Shown here in pieces: positions 50,358-63,821 of a DNA stretch of 64,000 bases. The stretch is from NCBI GenBank assembly GCA_020466095.1, contig CM035806.1, forward strand, positions 162,171,379 to 162,235,378, given 5' to 3'. This DNA is from Chlorops oryzae (Eukaryota; Arthropoda; Insecta; Diptera; Chloropidae). The translations under genes and the position numbers were made by a program. The first letter of the stretch is position 1; the number at the start of each line of letters is the position of its first letter. Under the pieces are notes generated by a model. The model was not told where the DNA came from and ran no database searches. It saw only the letters and a program-made list of their open reading frames with translations.

Positions 50358-53300
50358 CTTTTTGCTCTTGCTTTTTCTTTCCTCTTCTCTCGTTCTCTCT
50401 GTTTATCTCGTTTTCCCTCTATTTTTCTCTCTCCTTCGCTCCTTTTCCCGTATCACTTTCAAAAATGTCTTTAAGTGAGTTTCGCTCTTTCCCAGTTGCA
50501 AATAAGGGGAAGTCCTCTACTAAGCGATGCATCACTTGAAGTATCCCAAGCACTCTCAATAGGCATTACTTCTCTTGGTAGTCATTGAGCAGGGAAAAGG
50601 TGATGTGTTCAAAGAATAGCGTATGTATGTTTGTTTTTTTATAAAAAAAGTAGCATATTTTCAGGATTGAACTAAAAAGTAAATGTAAAAGCAAAAGCAA
50701 AACGCAAAACCAAAACTTTTTTGAACACCTCACTTTCTGCCTGCTAATGAGAGGCATACCTAGGGAAGGCCTACCCAAAGCGGCCATGCTCGAACAAAGT
50801 AGATGTATAAAAGTGATTGTCTATGATACCTCCTCGCTTAGGAATGTTCAAATGATCAATCCGGAGAGCATAAAATTATGCAACTGGGCATTCATGACGA
50901 GAAAATTTGCTGTTAAAGTTCAAATTTTCAATGAGAATGAAGAAAACTAGGCGCCTTTCTACGATGACATTGTATTACCGGAAATGGTCATGTATGCCAT
51001 AACTGATGACTTGCGTCATGCAGCATATAGACAACTCTCCTGGGGAATTGATTATATTTTTTTGAACTTATGTGTTAACTTATTCGTGCCAACATACATG
51101 TACATGCATATGTTTATATGCATCGATTGGGTGCTGTTCTCATCGATCAGATAGTTCTTTTTTTTGCTCTTGGTGAGGGAATAAGTTTGACTTTGAATTT
51201 GTTTTTTTATTTCTGAATTTTTGCTAGAGTTTCACGTGTACTCCAAATGCCCCGTGGCAATATACTGATGGTGGGAATGGGCGGCTCGGGTCGACGAAGC
51301 TCATGCAAATTGGCGGCTAGCATTGCCGAATGTCGTTTGATGACGGTGCAGGTAACGAAAACCTATACAACGCAAGATTGGCGGGATGACCTTAAGAAAA
51401 TCCTCATGACGGCCAGTTTCAATTTGAATCATACGGTTTTCCTCTTCACAGACTCGCAGGTATTTTGATGTTGCGCTTAAAAAATCAATTATTATTATAC
51501 TTTTATTTTATTACATACAAAAGAGTATGGATAAATGCAACACGTTTTTCATTCGAATTATTGTGCACTTATGCGTTCTTTGCATTAATCCGTGCATAAA
51601 ATAAGCTTCAATGCCACCTTGCACTCATGGGCATTTTGCCTTTACGTATTCGTGTTGCATTTGTCCAGCAGTTCATTATATGTATTCAAGGGATTTTTGA
51701 GCGTGTTTTTATTTTTGATTTGTTTTTTTTTCAATTTTTTTCTAGGCAGTTGATGAGGGCTATGTCGAGGATATAAACGGCATACTGAATACGGGCGATC
51801 TACCAAATCTGTATCAATTGGAGGATAAAGCAGCGATTATGGAAAATATGGCTTCTATTGCAAAGCAAATGGTAGTTGAAATAAAACACATAAATACTTA
51901 CCTACATACATACATTCACAGAAAAAATCCTTTACCTGCACAAAGTACCTTTACAAAGATATCGTATTGTAGCATGTCTTTGATGCTTTATGGTTTTTAA
52001 ACGTTCGTCATCGTTAAAATCCCTAGTTTTTTATGCAGACACAAGAGATTTTCCATTGAGTATTTTCCGCGTAAAAGCTTTCACACGAATTTTGTCACTG
52101 GATGAATTTTGATTTTGTTCATAAAGTCGGGAAACAGTAACACGAAGCGAAACGCAACTTATGGGACACGCATTTGTTTTTTCCTCGGAATTCCAACGAG
52201 AGGAGAACAAAAAAATATGTGCTTTGACATTCTTCATAAAAACGAACTTAATACTGCCCGTGGCCCATTAGAGTGAATTTTCTCAGAATATTTTCAAAAG
52301 GGCTGCACATATCGCAAATGGTTTCTGTTTGTTTAAAAGCGGATTTTCTGAAATCACTACAATTTATTTCATAACAAAAAGGTTTCATGCTTTTTCTTTA
52401 CCTCATGGATAACGCTCGTATCTGTTTTTAGACAAAAAAACCGTATTTTTTAAAAGAAAAATGCATAAAAACAGCAGTTGAAAAAAAAAACGGTACTCTT
52501 CGCGGTACACATCAGTGTTGGAAAATGGAAATTTCAGTGTGTACCTAAAATGGTCCATAAATTGTACCTAAATGTAGTAAAGTGTACCTAATATACCCAG
52601 TCGGAATTTTTTTCGTAAATGGTAAATTCAATAATGTTTTCACCGAAGACATCAAGGGAAAAATTTTAGTACTTCTCAAATCTAATGACATGATTATTTA
52701 GAGGAGATGTTATTCATACCAATTCTATGTTAATGGCAATGTCATCGAGAGAAGGTGTTATTCACTCCTGAACGATGACCTTGTCTTGCAAAACGAGAGG
52801 TACCTACTGATACGATGGAGTAATCTATTCCAATTTCGATGACCAACCCGTGACATATATTCTTATGACGGCCAATGCCACTTCTAAGTATGTAAATTTC
52901 ATGAGAATGTTGCAATAGAATCATGAGTAGTCGCGGATAACCACAGCAGACCTTTCAACATTTCATTCACTAACAAAATTTCTCCATCTTGAAATTGTGC
53001 CTAAAATGGACAAATTGTACCTAATGTACCTTTGAAGTGAAAAAGGGCCGAAAAAGGTACAATTACACCTACTTTTCCAACACTGGTACACATGTATATT
53101 CAGGGGCTGACTGGGCTCATGGATAACCGGGCAAAAGCCCGGTGGGCCCCCAGTTCGCTGTGCTTTTTAGCTGTTATTTTTTTTTTTCTTAGGCAACTAA
53201 GCCCCATTTTTTCAAACGTCCGGTGGGCCCTTTGACCCCCAGTTCCCGCCCAATGTATATTTCATGAAAGCAAAACCATTAAAACAGTGTGCAACTTCTA

Positions 53301-56300
53301 TTGCCGTGACATCATCGCTTTCAATCTTCACTACGTACTTCCCAAATAATTCAGCCTGTTAAAAAGAAAAATCTTAAAGAAAGTGAATAGGAAAAATCGA
53401 AATAAATAGAAATTTTGAAAAGGTACGGCCCCCCAATGAAATTTTTACCTGGTCTTGGACGAATAGCAACAAAAATTTTGTTGATTTTTCAGTAAAATAT
53501 TCCTTCAACTTTTTTTCTCCTTTTTCAAAGAACACTAAAAGGCTCTGGCCCAACTTCAACAAAAACGACACTGGATTTATTCTTACACTTTCTCGTACAG
53601 ATTGTAGATCAATTCGAGGTGTTATAACCGGTCACAGTCTTCTTCGCGCCCACGCGCTTAAGCTTAATCAGGCGGACTCCGACGGGTGCAGACTACAACT
53701 GTTCAGGGCTCTTCGACTCAGACTGTATGACGGAGTATAATCTGTCTACTCTCTTTAACTTCGTCAGAAGGACTGGCATGTTCCGGTAATCATGCGCCCT
53801 CAAACCCAACCTTATCGACAGCCTGGTTTAAGAACTACACTGGTATGGCTACGGAACCGTTGGTTCTATGTCTGATCTTAGTGACCGTCCAGTTTTACCT
53901 AACCTAACCTAATCTAACCCTGCAGTAATGAGCCGGTCAATTTCCTAAAAAGGACTGGCCTTTGACCGGTTATGATATGGCAGTTCGATCCATATAATCT
54001 AGTTTTATCTAACCTAACCTAAATCCAATAAAAAACATTTGAGCCAAAAACAGGTTGTCGCCGAAAAACATATTTTGGGGGAAAAAAGCAGTACAATACT
54101 GCGAAAAACAGTACAGGTACGAGCCTTACTAATGAAGCATTCCATGTACGGGACAAATAATCTTCATGATATTTCTTATGTTTAAATGTTTAATTGGATG
54201 AAAAGATTAATTTAAGTACTTATATTAAGATATTTAACAGGGTATAAGGCGCCATTTCGAACATTTTTGTGTAATTCTATTAGTTTTTTTCTGTTTGTAC
54301 GGGACAAAAGTATCATTTTCTGTGGAATGCTTCTCATACCGGCATGCTCTAGAAATATAAAAATACTCGATATATTTGATTTCAAGAACATGTCTTATAC
54401 CATAGTGACAAAAAAAAAAACTACTTAGTGTGACAGTATTAACAAACTTATACTCAAAAACAGGCTCGAGTTGTGGAGAACTCCCCATCGGAAATGTATG
54501 CGTATTTTATCGAAAGAATTCGTGAACAGCTGCACATTGCGCTGGCTTTCTCGCCCATTGGGGACTCTTTTAAGGAGCGTTTGCGAATGTATCCGTCCCT
54601 CATCAATTGCTGTACGATCGATTGGTAAGTGAAGGGAGGGAAAAGTTACACAACTTTTATCTCTGGCGAAACTTACACCTTTCTTTACTATCTATTATAT
54701 CTGTCCTATCTCTATCTATCCTATCTACCCTATCTATCCTATCTACCCTATCTATCCTATCTATCCTATCTATCTATCTATCTATCTTATCTATCTTATC
54801 TATCTTATCTATCTTATCTATCTTATCTATCTTATCTATCTTATCTATCTTATCTATCTTATCTATCTTATCTATCTTATCTATCTTATCTATCTTATCT
54901 ATCTTATCTATCTTATCTATCTTATCTATCTTATCTATCTTATCTATCTATCTATCTTATCTATCTTATCTACCCTATCTATCTTATCTATCTATCTACT
55001 ATCTATCTTATCTATCCTATCTATCTTATTTATCTTATCTATCCTTTATATCTTATCTATCCTATCTATCTTTTATATTTTATCTATCCTATCTATCCTT
55101 TATATCTTATATATCCAATATATGGACCGATTAGTTTGAAAGTGGTTTAACTCAATTTTTCTATTTTCCGGTTTAAAGTAAACGGCTCATATCCTAATTA
55201 TCCTATCCTTTTTATCCAATCTATCTTATTAATTCTATTCTCTCTGTATCCGCCTCTCGACCTTTCTTACTGTGTGTTTTTATACCCAGCGTAACGAGGG
55301 TAGTTTTGTGTGGATCCTGTAACAGCTAGAACATCCGCAGATATAAACAAATATGTATATACATACCTATTCTTGATCAGGATTGAAAACTGAATCGATT
55401 TAGACGCGTCCGTCTGTCCGCCCGACCGTTTGTGGTCGGATCTGTGGATCGCATGGCCGACTTTAGCTTTCTTATTTGTTTTATAGTTCGAAATGAAATT
55501 AATCAATATCCACCGTTTCCGTACTTCCTAGGTACATGCAATGGCCACCTGATGCATTGGAGCGTGTTGCGGAATATTATATAACATCGATGAAATTGAA
55601 TCGTGGAGAGCAGACATCGGATCATAACATTGAAGCAGCACACGGCGATGATGCGAGAGATTCAACCGCATCGAAATCCGAACAGGGAAGCATTAAAGCA
55701 GCTCCGAAAATCATTGTATTATCCGAATTAGAGAAGAATCTTGTTCAAATGGTTATGTACTTCAATCAATCAGTTATCGATGCGAGCGAAAGGTTGGTTT
55801 CAACAAGATACATACATATGTATTTTTAACTATATTCACTGGGTATTTTCTTCCATTTCAGGTGTTTCTTGGAACTTAGTCGCCGCAATTACGTTACACC
55901 AAGCTCGTACTTGGAAATGCTTAAGGCTTTTAGGACTTTTTATTTCCGTAAATTGGCAGAAATAACACGACTGCGAGATCGGTGAGTAAAAGATCGTAGG
56001 AGAGAAGCAGTGAAAACAGGGCACGGAGTTATGGAAGTGCGTTGAGAGACGGTGTAAAAGATCTGGGGAGAGCAAAATAGAGCGAGATAGAGCGAGATTG
56101 AGCGAGATGGAACGAGAGAGCAAGAGAGCGAGAGAAAGACAGATGGGGAGAAAGAAAGAAAGCGAGTGAGGGAGGGAAAGGTGGAGTGAAATAGGGAGAG
56201 AAGTAGACAAATGTAGCGAGTGGGGTTGACTGAAATGGTCTGAGGGAGAGTTAGGGTTGGGTGATGGAGAGAAGAGAGTGATAAAGGGAAAAGGTGATAT

Positions 56301-57592
56301 GGTGGGTTAAGAGTGCTGGTAGGGGAGGGAGAATCGGGTGGAGAGCAAAGAAGGTGATAGAGAGCGTAAAGGAGGTGATAATAGATAGGGTCGTGAGTTA
56401 TAGATAGACGAGGAAGAACTGTAAGATGCGGAAATATAAATAGAGAGGTAGAGATAAAGAGAGAAAACAAAAATGGTACAGAGAAAGAGTGCAGGACATA
56501 TAGAAAGATAAATGGGGCAGAGAGCTATTGAAGCGGTGAGCGAATAATAATTATGATTCGGACACAATTTGACAGATATACGACTGGTTTGGAGAAGCTC
56601 GATTTCGCTGCAGCTCAAGTTGGCGAGATGCAGGATAACTTATACGCACTGCAACCGAAACTGAAGGTTCTGTCCGAAGAAACGGAACGCATTATGGTCA
56701 ATATTGAGCGTGAGACAGCTCAGGCTGAGAAGAAGAAAGAAGTTGTTGGCGCTGACGAAGCGGCGGCAAACGAAGCAGCTGCCGCAGCTCAGGCCATCAA
56801 GGATGACTGTGAGAGTGATTTGGCTGAAGCAATACCCGCGATGGAAGCAGCCTTAGACGCACTCAATACATTGAAACCGGCTGATATTGGAATCGTCAAA
56901 TCGATGAAGAATCCACCGTATGGTGTTAAGCTAACACTCGAGGCTGTTTGCGTTATAAAGGGAATAAAACCCGATCGAAAACCCGATCCAAGTGGTCGTA
57001 TGGTTGAAGACTACTGGGGACCATCACTGCGAATGCTCGGCGATATGAAATTCCTTGAATCGCTGAAGGCATTCGATAAGGATAATATTCCGCCACTGAT
57101 TATAAAGAGAATTCGAGAGAAGTGAGTGAACAATTCATATTGAAAATCGCTTTATATCGATGGTTTTTTTTCTATTGTGTTTCATTTTTCTTTTCTTTTC
57201 ATAACTGCTTTCAGATATATTCCGGATCGTGATTTTGTACCCGAAAAGATTAAGCTGGCCTCAACAGCTTGTGAGGGTCTATGTCACTGGGTACGTGCTA
57301 TGGACGTCTACGATAAGGTAGCGAAAATAGTAATGCCCAAAAAGATGGCACTGGCCGAAGCTGAAGACGATCTGTCGTCGCAAATGGAAAAGCTGAATGC
57401 TAAGAGAGCAGAACTGCAAGAGATTCTTGATAAATTACAAAAGTTAAACGATTACTTTGCGGAAAAATCACGCGAGAAGAAGCGCCTCGAAGATGAAATT
57501 GATAATTGCGAAAAGAAATTAAATAGGTGAGAAGTATTTTTGAGAAGAACGACCTTCAAGAAAAAATAAATAGGTGTACAGAAAAGCTTCCC

Positions 57593-57632
<40 letters not shown>

Positions 57633-60600
57633 AATACTTTTTTCTTCTTAAAGAGCCGAGAAACTACTTGGAGGTCTGGGCGGTGAAAAGACACGCTGGT
57701 CGGAGGCTGCTGTAAACCTTCACCGATCGATTGGGAATATCGCTGGCGATGTCCTCTTAGCTGGCGGATGTGTAGCCTATTTAGGATTCTTTACGACAGA
57801 GGTAACCACAATAATTTTATCTTCTCATTATCAGTTAAATTGTTTTTCGCTTTTCACAAGCATGTATGTATAAGGTTCTTTCAGTCATTGGGGAGCCTAG
57901 CAGTTTACTACTCCACAATCACATCTTCATTTGTCCTTAGAGCTTCGAACCTACACACTTTTCGCTGACCACTACTCTTTTGGCACACCCTCATCTTTGT
58001 AAATAGCAAATTCCATCAACAGATTTTAAAGAATTTTTCTTTTATTCAAACTGGTCCGATCATGTCCTCTTGTCTCGCCCATTGCGCATACAAAATTCAG
58101 GCAAGACAGAGTTTCAATTCCTTCGATAAGAAAACTGTATACAAACAGACAGACAAAAAAGCTATGTATATTATATAGATACCACATGGATAAATCGTAT
58201 ATCTAATCCATTTGGAGTGATGGCGGATGCTAAGCACGTCCGCACATACGTAACTGCGTCGATTACAAAAATAATCACGAAAACATGGACTCGACCGTTA
58301 CTGATATGATTTTAATACAAAATATGCTTTTTATTTAAGCTCGATAAAAGAATATGGTTCATTAAACATTTTTCTGTGGAAGGCTTAATTTTTCATAATT
58401 GAATTGAAATACTTAAAATTGAATGGCTTTGAGTTACATGCCAGAGAACAAATTGTATTGCAACGTCAGCGGTCAGATAAAAAATAAAACGAAAACGAAA
58501 AAAAAAATCAATTAATATCCCAGCAGGAAAGATAACCCTAACAAAATCGATGAGCAGGGTGACTTTGGAGCCGGCATGCATGAAATTTTGCAAGGTACTT
58601 TAGACGACATTTGTACAGAAACTGATCGTGACTTCCAGGGTGCGATGGCGAAAAAGCATTCGAGAGCTAAACATGCTCCTTTCTCTCCAAGCGTCTAATT
58701 AAAGAAATTGTTTTATGCGCTGCCAACTCTTTCTTGAGCGAGAGAGATGAAACTCTGCATATATTCGAAAATTTTTGGAAATTTTTTTTTCTTACAATTG
58801 CTTGCCTCAAGCGAGGAAGCGAACTCGCGATCTTCGGATTGTTAGGCGAGCATTCTATCCACTACGCCGCGTCATGCAAAGACTCAACTGGCGCTAAAGC
58901 GTTATTTAATTTTAAGTAACCAATGAGATTTCAGTTATGAGCAGCACCATTCTACGATGGAATTTTCACCCAAAGTGTCATACGTGACAATGTCACTTGT
59001 ATGTCCCGGTGAAATCACTGATGACTTTGTATTGCAGAAGATATTTGCCTGCTGGGTAAATACATTCACACACACCCACTCAAATTTTGAAGTGCTTCCT
59101 CTCAACACAAAATGAAGCGAAGAAAAGCACCGGGATGTACTCGAGTTTGCAATTCAAGGCACTTGATTCGCATGTAACGAGAACTGATGTTATGTAAGCT
59201 CTTGAAGCAACAACAGTTATGTATGAAGGCGGGGCACAGTGTAACGTAGACGTTAGAAATCAAGAAAAAAAATTAATTAAAATAATGATGCAATAATTAA
59301 GGGAGATTGTAAAGGTGTTTGTATGGTAAAAATTACCATTTTGGTGTAGCTTGTTTGATTTTCTATAACTTTTTTTTTACGTAATGCGCTCTACCTTTGG
59401 CGCCGATTAATGATGAAACTTTGATGGATGGGGGCTAAAAATGTCCGATAAATGAAAAAAATTGGCTTTTTTTTTTTTAAATTTTCTCAAAACTGCGCGT
59501 AGTCGATTACAGGACTTTGGATGGTGATGAGCGGTTTGTAGGTAAGCGTGGCTGATTTCTATGAAATTTTCTAGTGTTTTTAGTGCCCTTATTTTTGAGC
59601 TTCGTACCAAATTTTCTAATCTTATGTATTTTTCAGTACATAATGTTGAAAAACATTTTGGATTGTATGGGAGGTGCGTTCTTAGGAGTGTTCGATTTTG
59701 ATGGAACTTTCAGGATCTGTTCTTGTGCTTAGTTTGATGATCTGATGAAAGGCAAAAATTTTATGTGAAAAATTAATTTTTGATTGTATGTGGTGGATGG
59801 GTGGTGGGCGTGGCCAGTTTTGATGAAACTTCCTATTTTTCTCAATTGGCTCAAAAAAAAAAATCCATGGTGGCAAATTTCATTACTCTGCGGGCACTCC
59901 TTCTATTTTTGGCACGGACATGTATGGGATCGCTGCACTGTGCGGCGGCCGCGGCTATTCGAAGCACCTGAATACAATCGATGAGTTTTCATGTTGAGGC
60001 ACAACTCAAATTGAGCAAATAAACTTTTCGAACAGATAGTGCTTTATTAAATGCAGCGACATGAAAATTTCTAAGCTTAAAAAAAAAAAATATATATATA
60101 TAGAAAACATGAACATCAGCGCCACTGGGTGGACTGGACGCTGCCCAAGCGACACAACTTGTCCTTAAACGGTCTTCAAGAGTGCTCAGAGACTATTTAA
60201 TGAGAGTTAATGCTCTCAGATAAGCCCTTTGAGCGCTCTTGAAGACCTTCTAAAGACTAAAAGGACGCAAAAAGGCGGGGCTTTTAGGGGCCTTATGAGA
60301 GTTCTTAGAGACTTGGCCAAAAAAATCAGTTTTCTCTCTAGGAAGTCTTTGAGAACTCTTTGAAAGATCTTTAAAACATATTTAAGAGTTCTTTGAAAGA
60401 CTGAATTATGATGTCATCATCAGTCAGTGTGCGTGATAGGGATATTTTTTAAAGTTTTTATTATACTTTTCAGAGAGCTTCTAAAGACATTAAGTTTTTC
60501 AAAGACCTTCTAAAGAGCATTCAAAGAGTTTTATGTCTAAGAATACTCGCCAAATTTGATATCTGTGTCGCTTGGGTTTCCATTAACATGTGCGAACCAT

Positions 60601-63600
60601 TCGCGAAAAGAACACATACAAAATACATACAGAAATGAGAATCTATTTAGCAATGTTGTGGATGTTGTGGCATGATGTTTGTCTGTCCGTTTTGCATCTG
60701 TATATTTGTAGAGCACTTTCTAGTTGTATTGACGAATTGAGTTACCTTGCACAAACTGAGCACGGTTTTGCATGGAAATGTGGGCACAGCTTTATTGCAC
60801 CCGCGAAAATTTGCATTTTCAATAAAAGCTTCATGATGCTAATGTGTGGCTTAAAATGAGCGAGCAATTAATAATGGCGATTGAACAAAGGTGGGCGGCC
60901 ATACGAGACTGTGTTTAGCAATGCTCATTAGCAAAATTTACTAGTTGCAGTAGGCGTGAACTTTGATGAACATCAGCAAAAACTTTAATTATATAGATAA
61001 GTAATGTCATCCGGATGTCAGTATATTGTATGAATAATCCACGCAGCTAAGAAGGGCAAATTCCACCTGCCCCCTCAAAATCAAGATAAATTTTTCTGAA
61101 ATTTTTTAACCCCATTAAACTGAAATTTATAGCCTTAAGGCCTTTGATTGATGCTTTAAGACTCACTAAAAATATTTTCTTGTGAGGGAGTTCGTCGTTT
61201 TAACGCTTCACTGCATAAAATATTAAAGAAGCGGGGCATTTTTTTGGGGGGGTACAATAAAATAAAATAAGATCTACGGAAAAGTTAACTTGGCCTTCTA
61301 CCTCCACAGGAAACCCTAAAAAGTTAACTTTTTTTTTTTACTTCTCTGACTTATTTGTCCTCTTTTGTGTCAATTTTTTTCCCCCGTTTTGTTACTTTTT
61401 GTGTCGATTTTTGCGCTTTGAATGTTCGAAAGGCACAATAAAACGCATAATTAATCGGAATTTATCATTATAAAGTATGTACATTAGGGTGTCCCAAAAA
61501 AATTAGTCATTTTTCTTTAACGCAAAATTTTCTGATTTTCAATATATTTTAGAATACCGCAACACACTGCGTATAAATAAATTTCAACTCTTATAATTGC
61601 CATCCCTTTCAATTAGTAACATTTAAAGCCCTTAAATGACGAGATTATGTGAAAAATTAGAGATATCTGTGAACATTAATAAATCTTAACGGGATGGTAC
61701 ACCTTTAAGGCCGAAAAAATTGCATGTTTTCATGATTTTTTTTTTGTGGAGACATGAATAATGTCGTGTATTTAGTTCATATTCATCTTATAGTTTGACA
61801 TTTAAACTACATTTGTACCTATACTTGGAAAAAAAATCGAAATTATCGATAAATATATCGGTGGCAGAGATTCTCCGGAGGCGCCTCGAAAAAAAGTTGC
61901 TTTGCGGTGAACACGATAGAGGGTTAACAGATCATCCGAGAAAAAAACAAAAACATGTTTTGGAAATGAAATTAATGTCCCGAGGTAATATCGAGGCCAT
62001 TTTTTTTTTTAATTTTTTTTGGTAGTGTTTTGAAAAACAAATTAAGCGATTTTCGCTAAAAAAAAAAAAAATGGTTATCTTATTTTTTTTTGAAATTGGA
62101 CAAAAAGGACCACGATGTTACCTGCGTATTTATGTGTAGAAAAATAAAAAGAAAATTTCAAATCGATCCGGTCAAGTAGATTTTGCTGCATCGTGTTCAC
62201 CGACCTAAAAAAAAAGTCGTTTTCCACAAAATGATTTAAGGTTTATTTTCCCCCCAACAAATCAGGTGGACCAATCGCTTTGAAACGCTGATTCTTCGTA
62301 TCCGCTAGCACGATTTCCGTGAAATTTTTACACAATACTCTAAAAATGTTAATCATTCAGACAAAAAATAAAAAATAAAACAAAAAATCGACCCAAAATT
62401 TTTGCGTTGAATATTGATATGAATTTTACCCTCAATGCATGTATGCATGTCAATATTTAAGGCTAAAACTTCCTGTGAAATTTTATTCGAACTATGATTC
62501 ATGGTTAGCACAATTTCCTTAATCTCGAAAATAAAAGAAAGGAAAAAAGTTATGAATTAATAATTTTTTTTTTTTCACTGTAAGCATATAATTTCACAAT
62601 ATATTTCTGATATCGTGGTTATGTGGCAATATTTTAAGGAAAACCCACGATTTTCAATATCAAAATTTTTTCGATGCATACTTTTGGGGGGTCCCTATTT
62701 GAAGAGACTTCATACCAAACTTCGAAGGCAATTCGGCACGGGTTATCGTGATCCAATCCCAATAAAAGTTAATATTTAAGCTAATAGGACTATTTACAAA
62801 GAAAAAAAAATAGAGGGTATGCGTTTCGATTTTTGAGAAATTGAAATCCTCCCTTATATCTTTGGACACCCTAATGGACATGCTTCTGAAAATACCTATG
62901 CAGATCTTATTGAATTTGGTTTTACTCGCATTGCTTGGCATTAGGGGACGTGTTTTTTTTTTTTTTTGTTAACAAATCAATGCCAATAAAAGCATTGCCA
63001 TTGTCTTTAAAAAGTTAACAAATCACAAAATTTATCAAGTCCAAAAACAAATGGGCTAACTTTTGTGAGTGTCTAATAACACAGGGCAACAATTTTGAGG
63101 TGCCCAAATATTTCAGAGAAAAGGACTGCAGTTTCTGAGAGTCCTCAACGAGTATAACAACGCGCGTCATATTTGGTTTAGTCGAATTGGTTTGGGGGGT
63201 TTTTTTTAGCGATCTAAAAAAAATACGGCCGAAAACTAAGTTGCGCACTTTCTTTTGGCAATATTTCGTAAACTGTTCAGTAATTCTCTTTCATTTCTAT
63301 GACAAAATTGTAGTACTAGACTCAAACAAAATAATTCTTTCATGGTCCATTTAAAACACTTTTTTTAAAGCCCAAAAAAAAAGACTTCCGGCTACGTCCA
63401 AGGCCTGAATACCAGAAAGAAAAGAAAATGTATAATCATAAAATTTTTTAAATATTTTTTTTTAAATATATTTATTTATTTTTAATTGAAAATACTATTT
63501 GTCTTCCGCCGAAAACAAGTATCGCGTGAGAATATTGCACGAATGGAATGAATTATGCATTAAAAAGAGCATACCGTGCACCGAGAAATTCTCGCTGGCT

Positions 63601-63787
63601 TCGACACTTGGCAACCCGATGGAGATACGCGCCTGGTCCTTAGCCGGCCTGCCAGCCGATAACTTTTCAATTGAAAACGGAATCATTGTTACCAACTCGA
63701 ACCGTTTTCCGCTTATGATTGATCCACAAGGTAAGCGAATTTCAGTTAAATTTTTAATCAATTTATTATTAAATTTATTTTTTTTGC

Positions 63788-63821
<34 letters not shown>

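Larger units (their letters stand above)
57802..63519 (+). other. intron 48 (5.7 kb), non-coding
   Basis: The largest intron, between stalk exon 48 and AAA5 exon 49. It contains a mini-me-like fragment (58123-58160), a CCCAGC-family element (58519-59056), a CCCAAGCG-ended MITE (60144-60576) and a TTAGGGTGTCC-ended element (61482-62876). No open frame inside has coding character. Confidence 0.8.

Noticed and set aside
49156..50478. 440-codon open frame
   Set aside because: Same cause: CT array in intron 40, giving only Ser/Leu/Phe.
54607..55150. 175-codon Leu/Ser/Ile/Tyr frames
   Set aside because: Translation of the TATCTTATC array.
55940..56618. minus-strand open frames of 103-176 codons
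   Set aside because: Low-complexity Ser/Leu/Pro translation of the GA-rich intron 45 tract.
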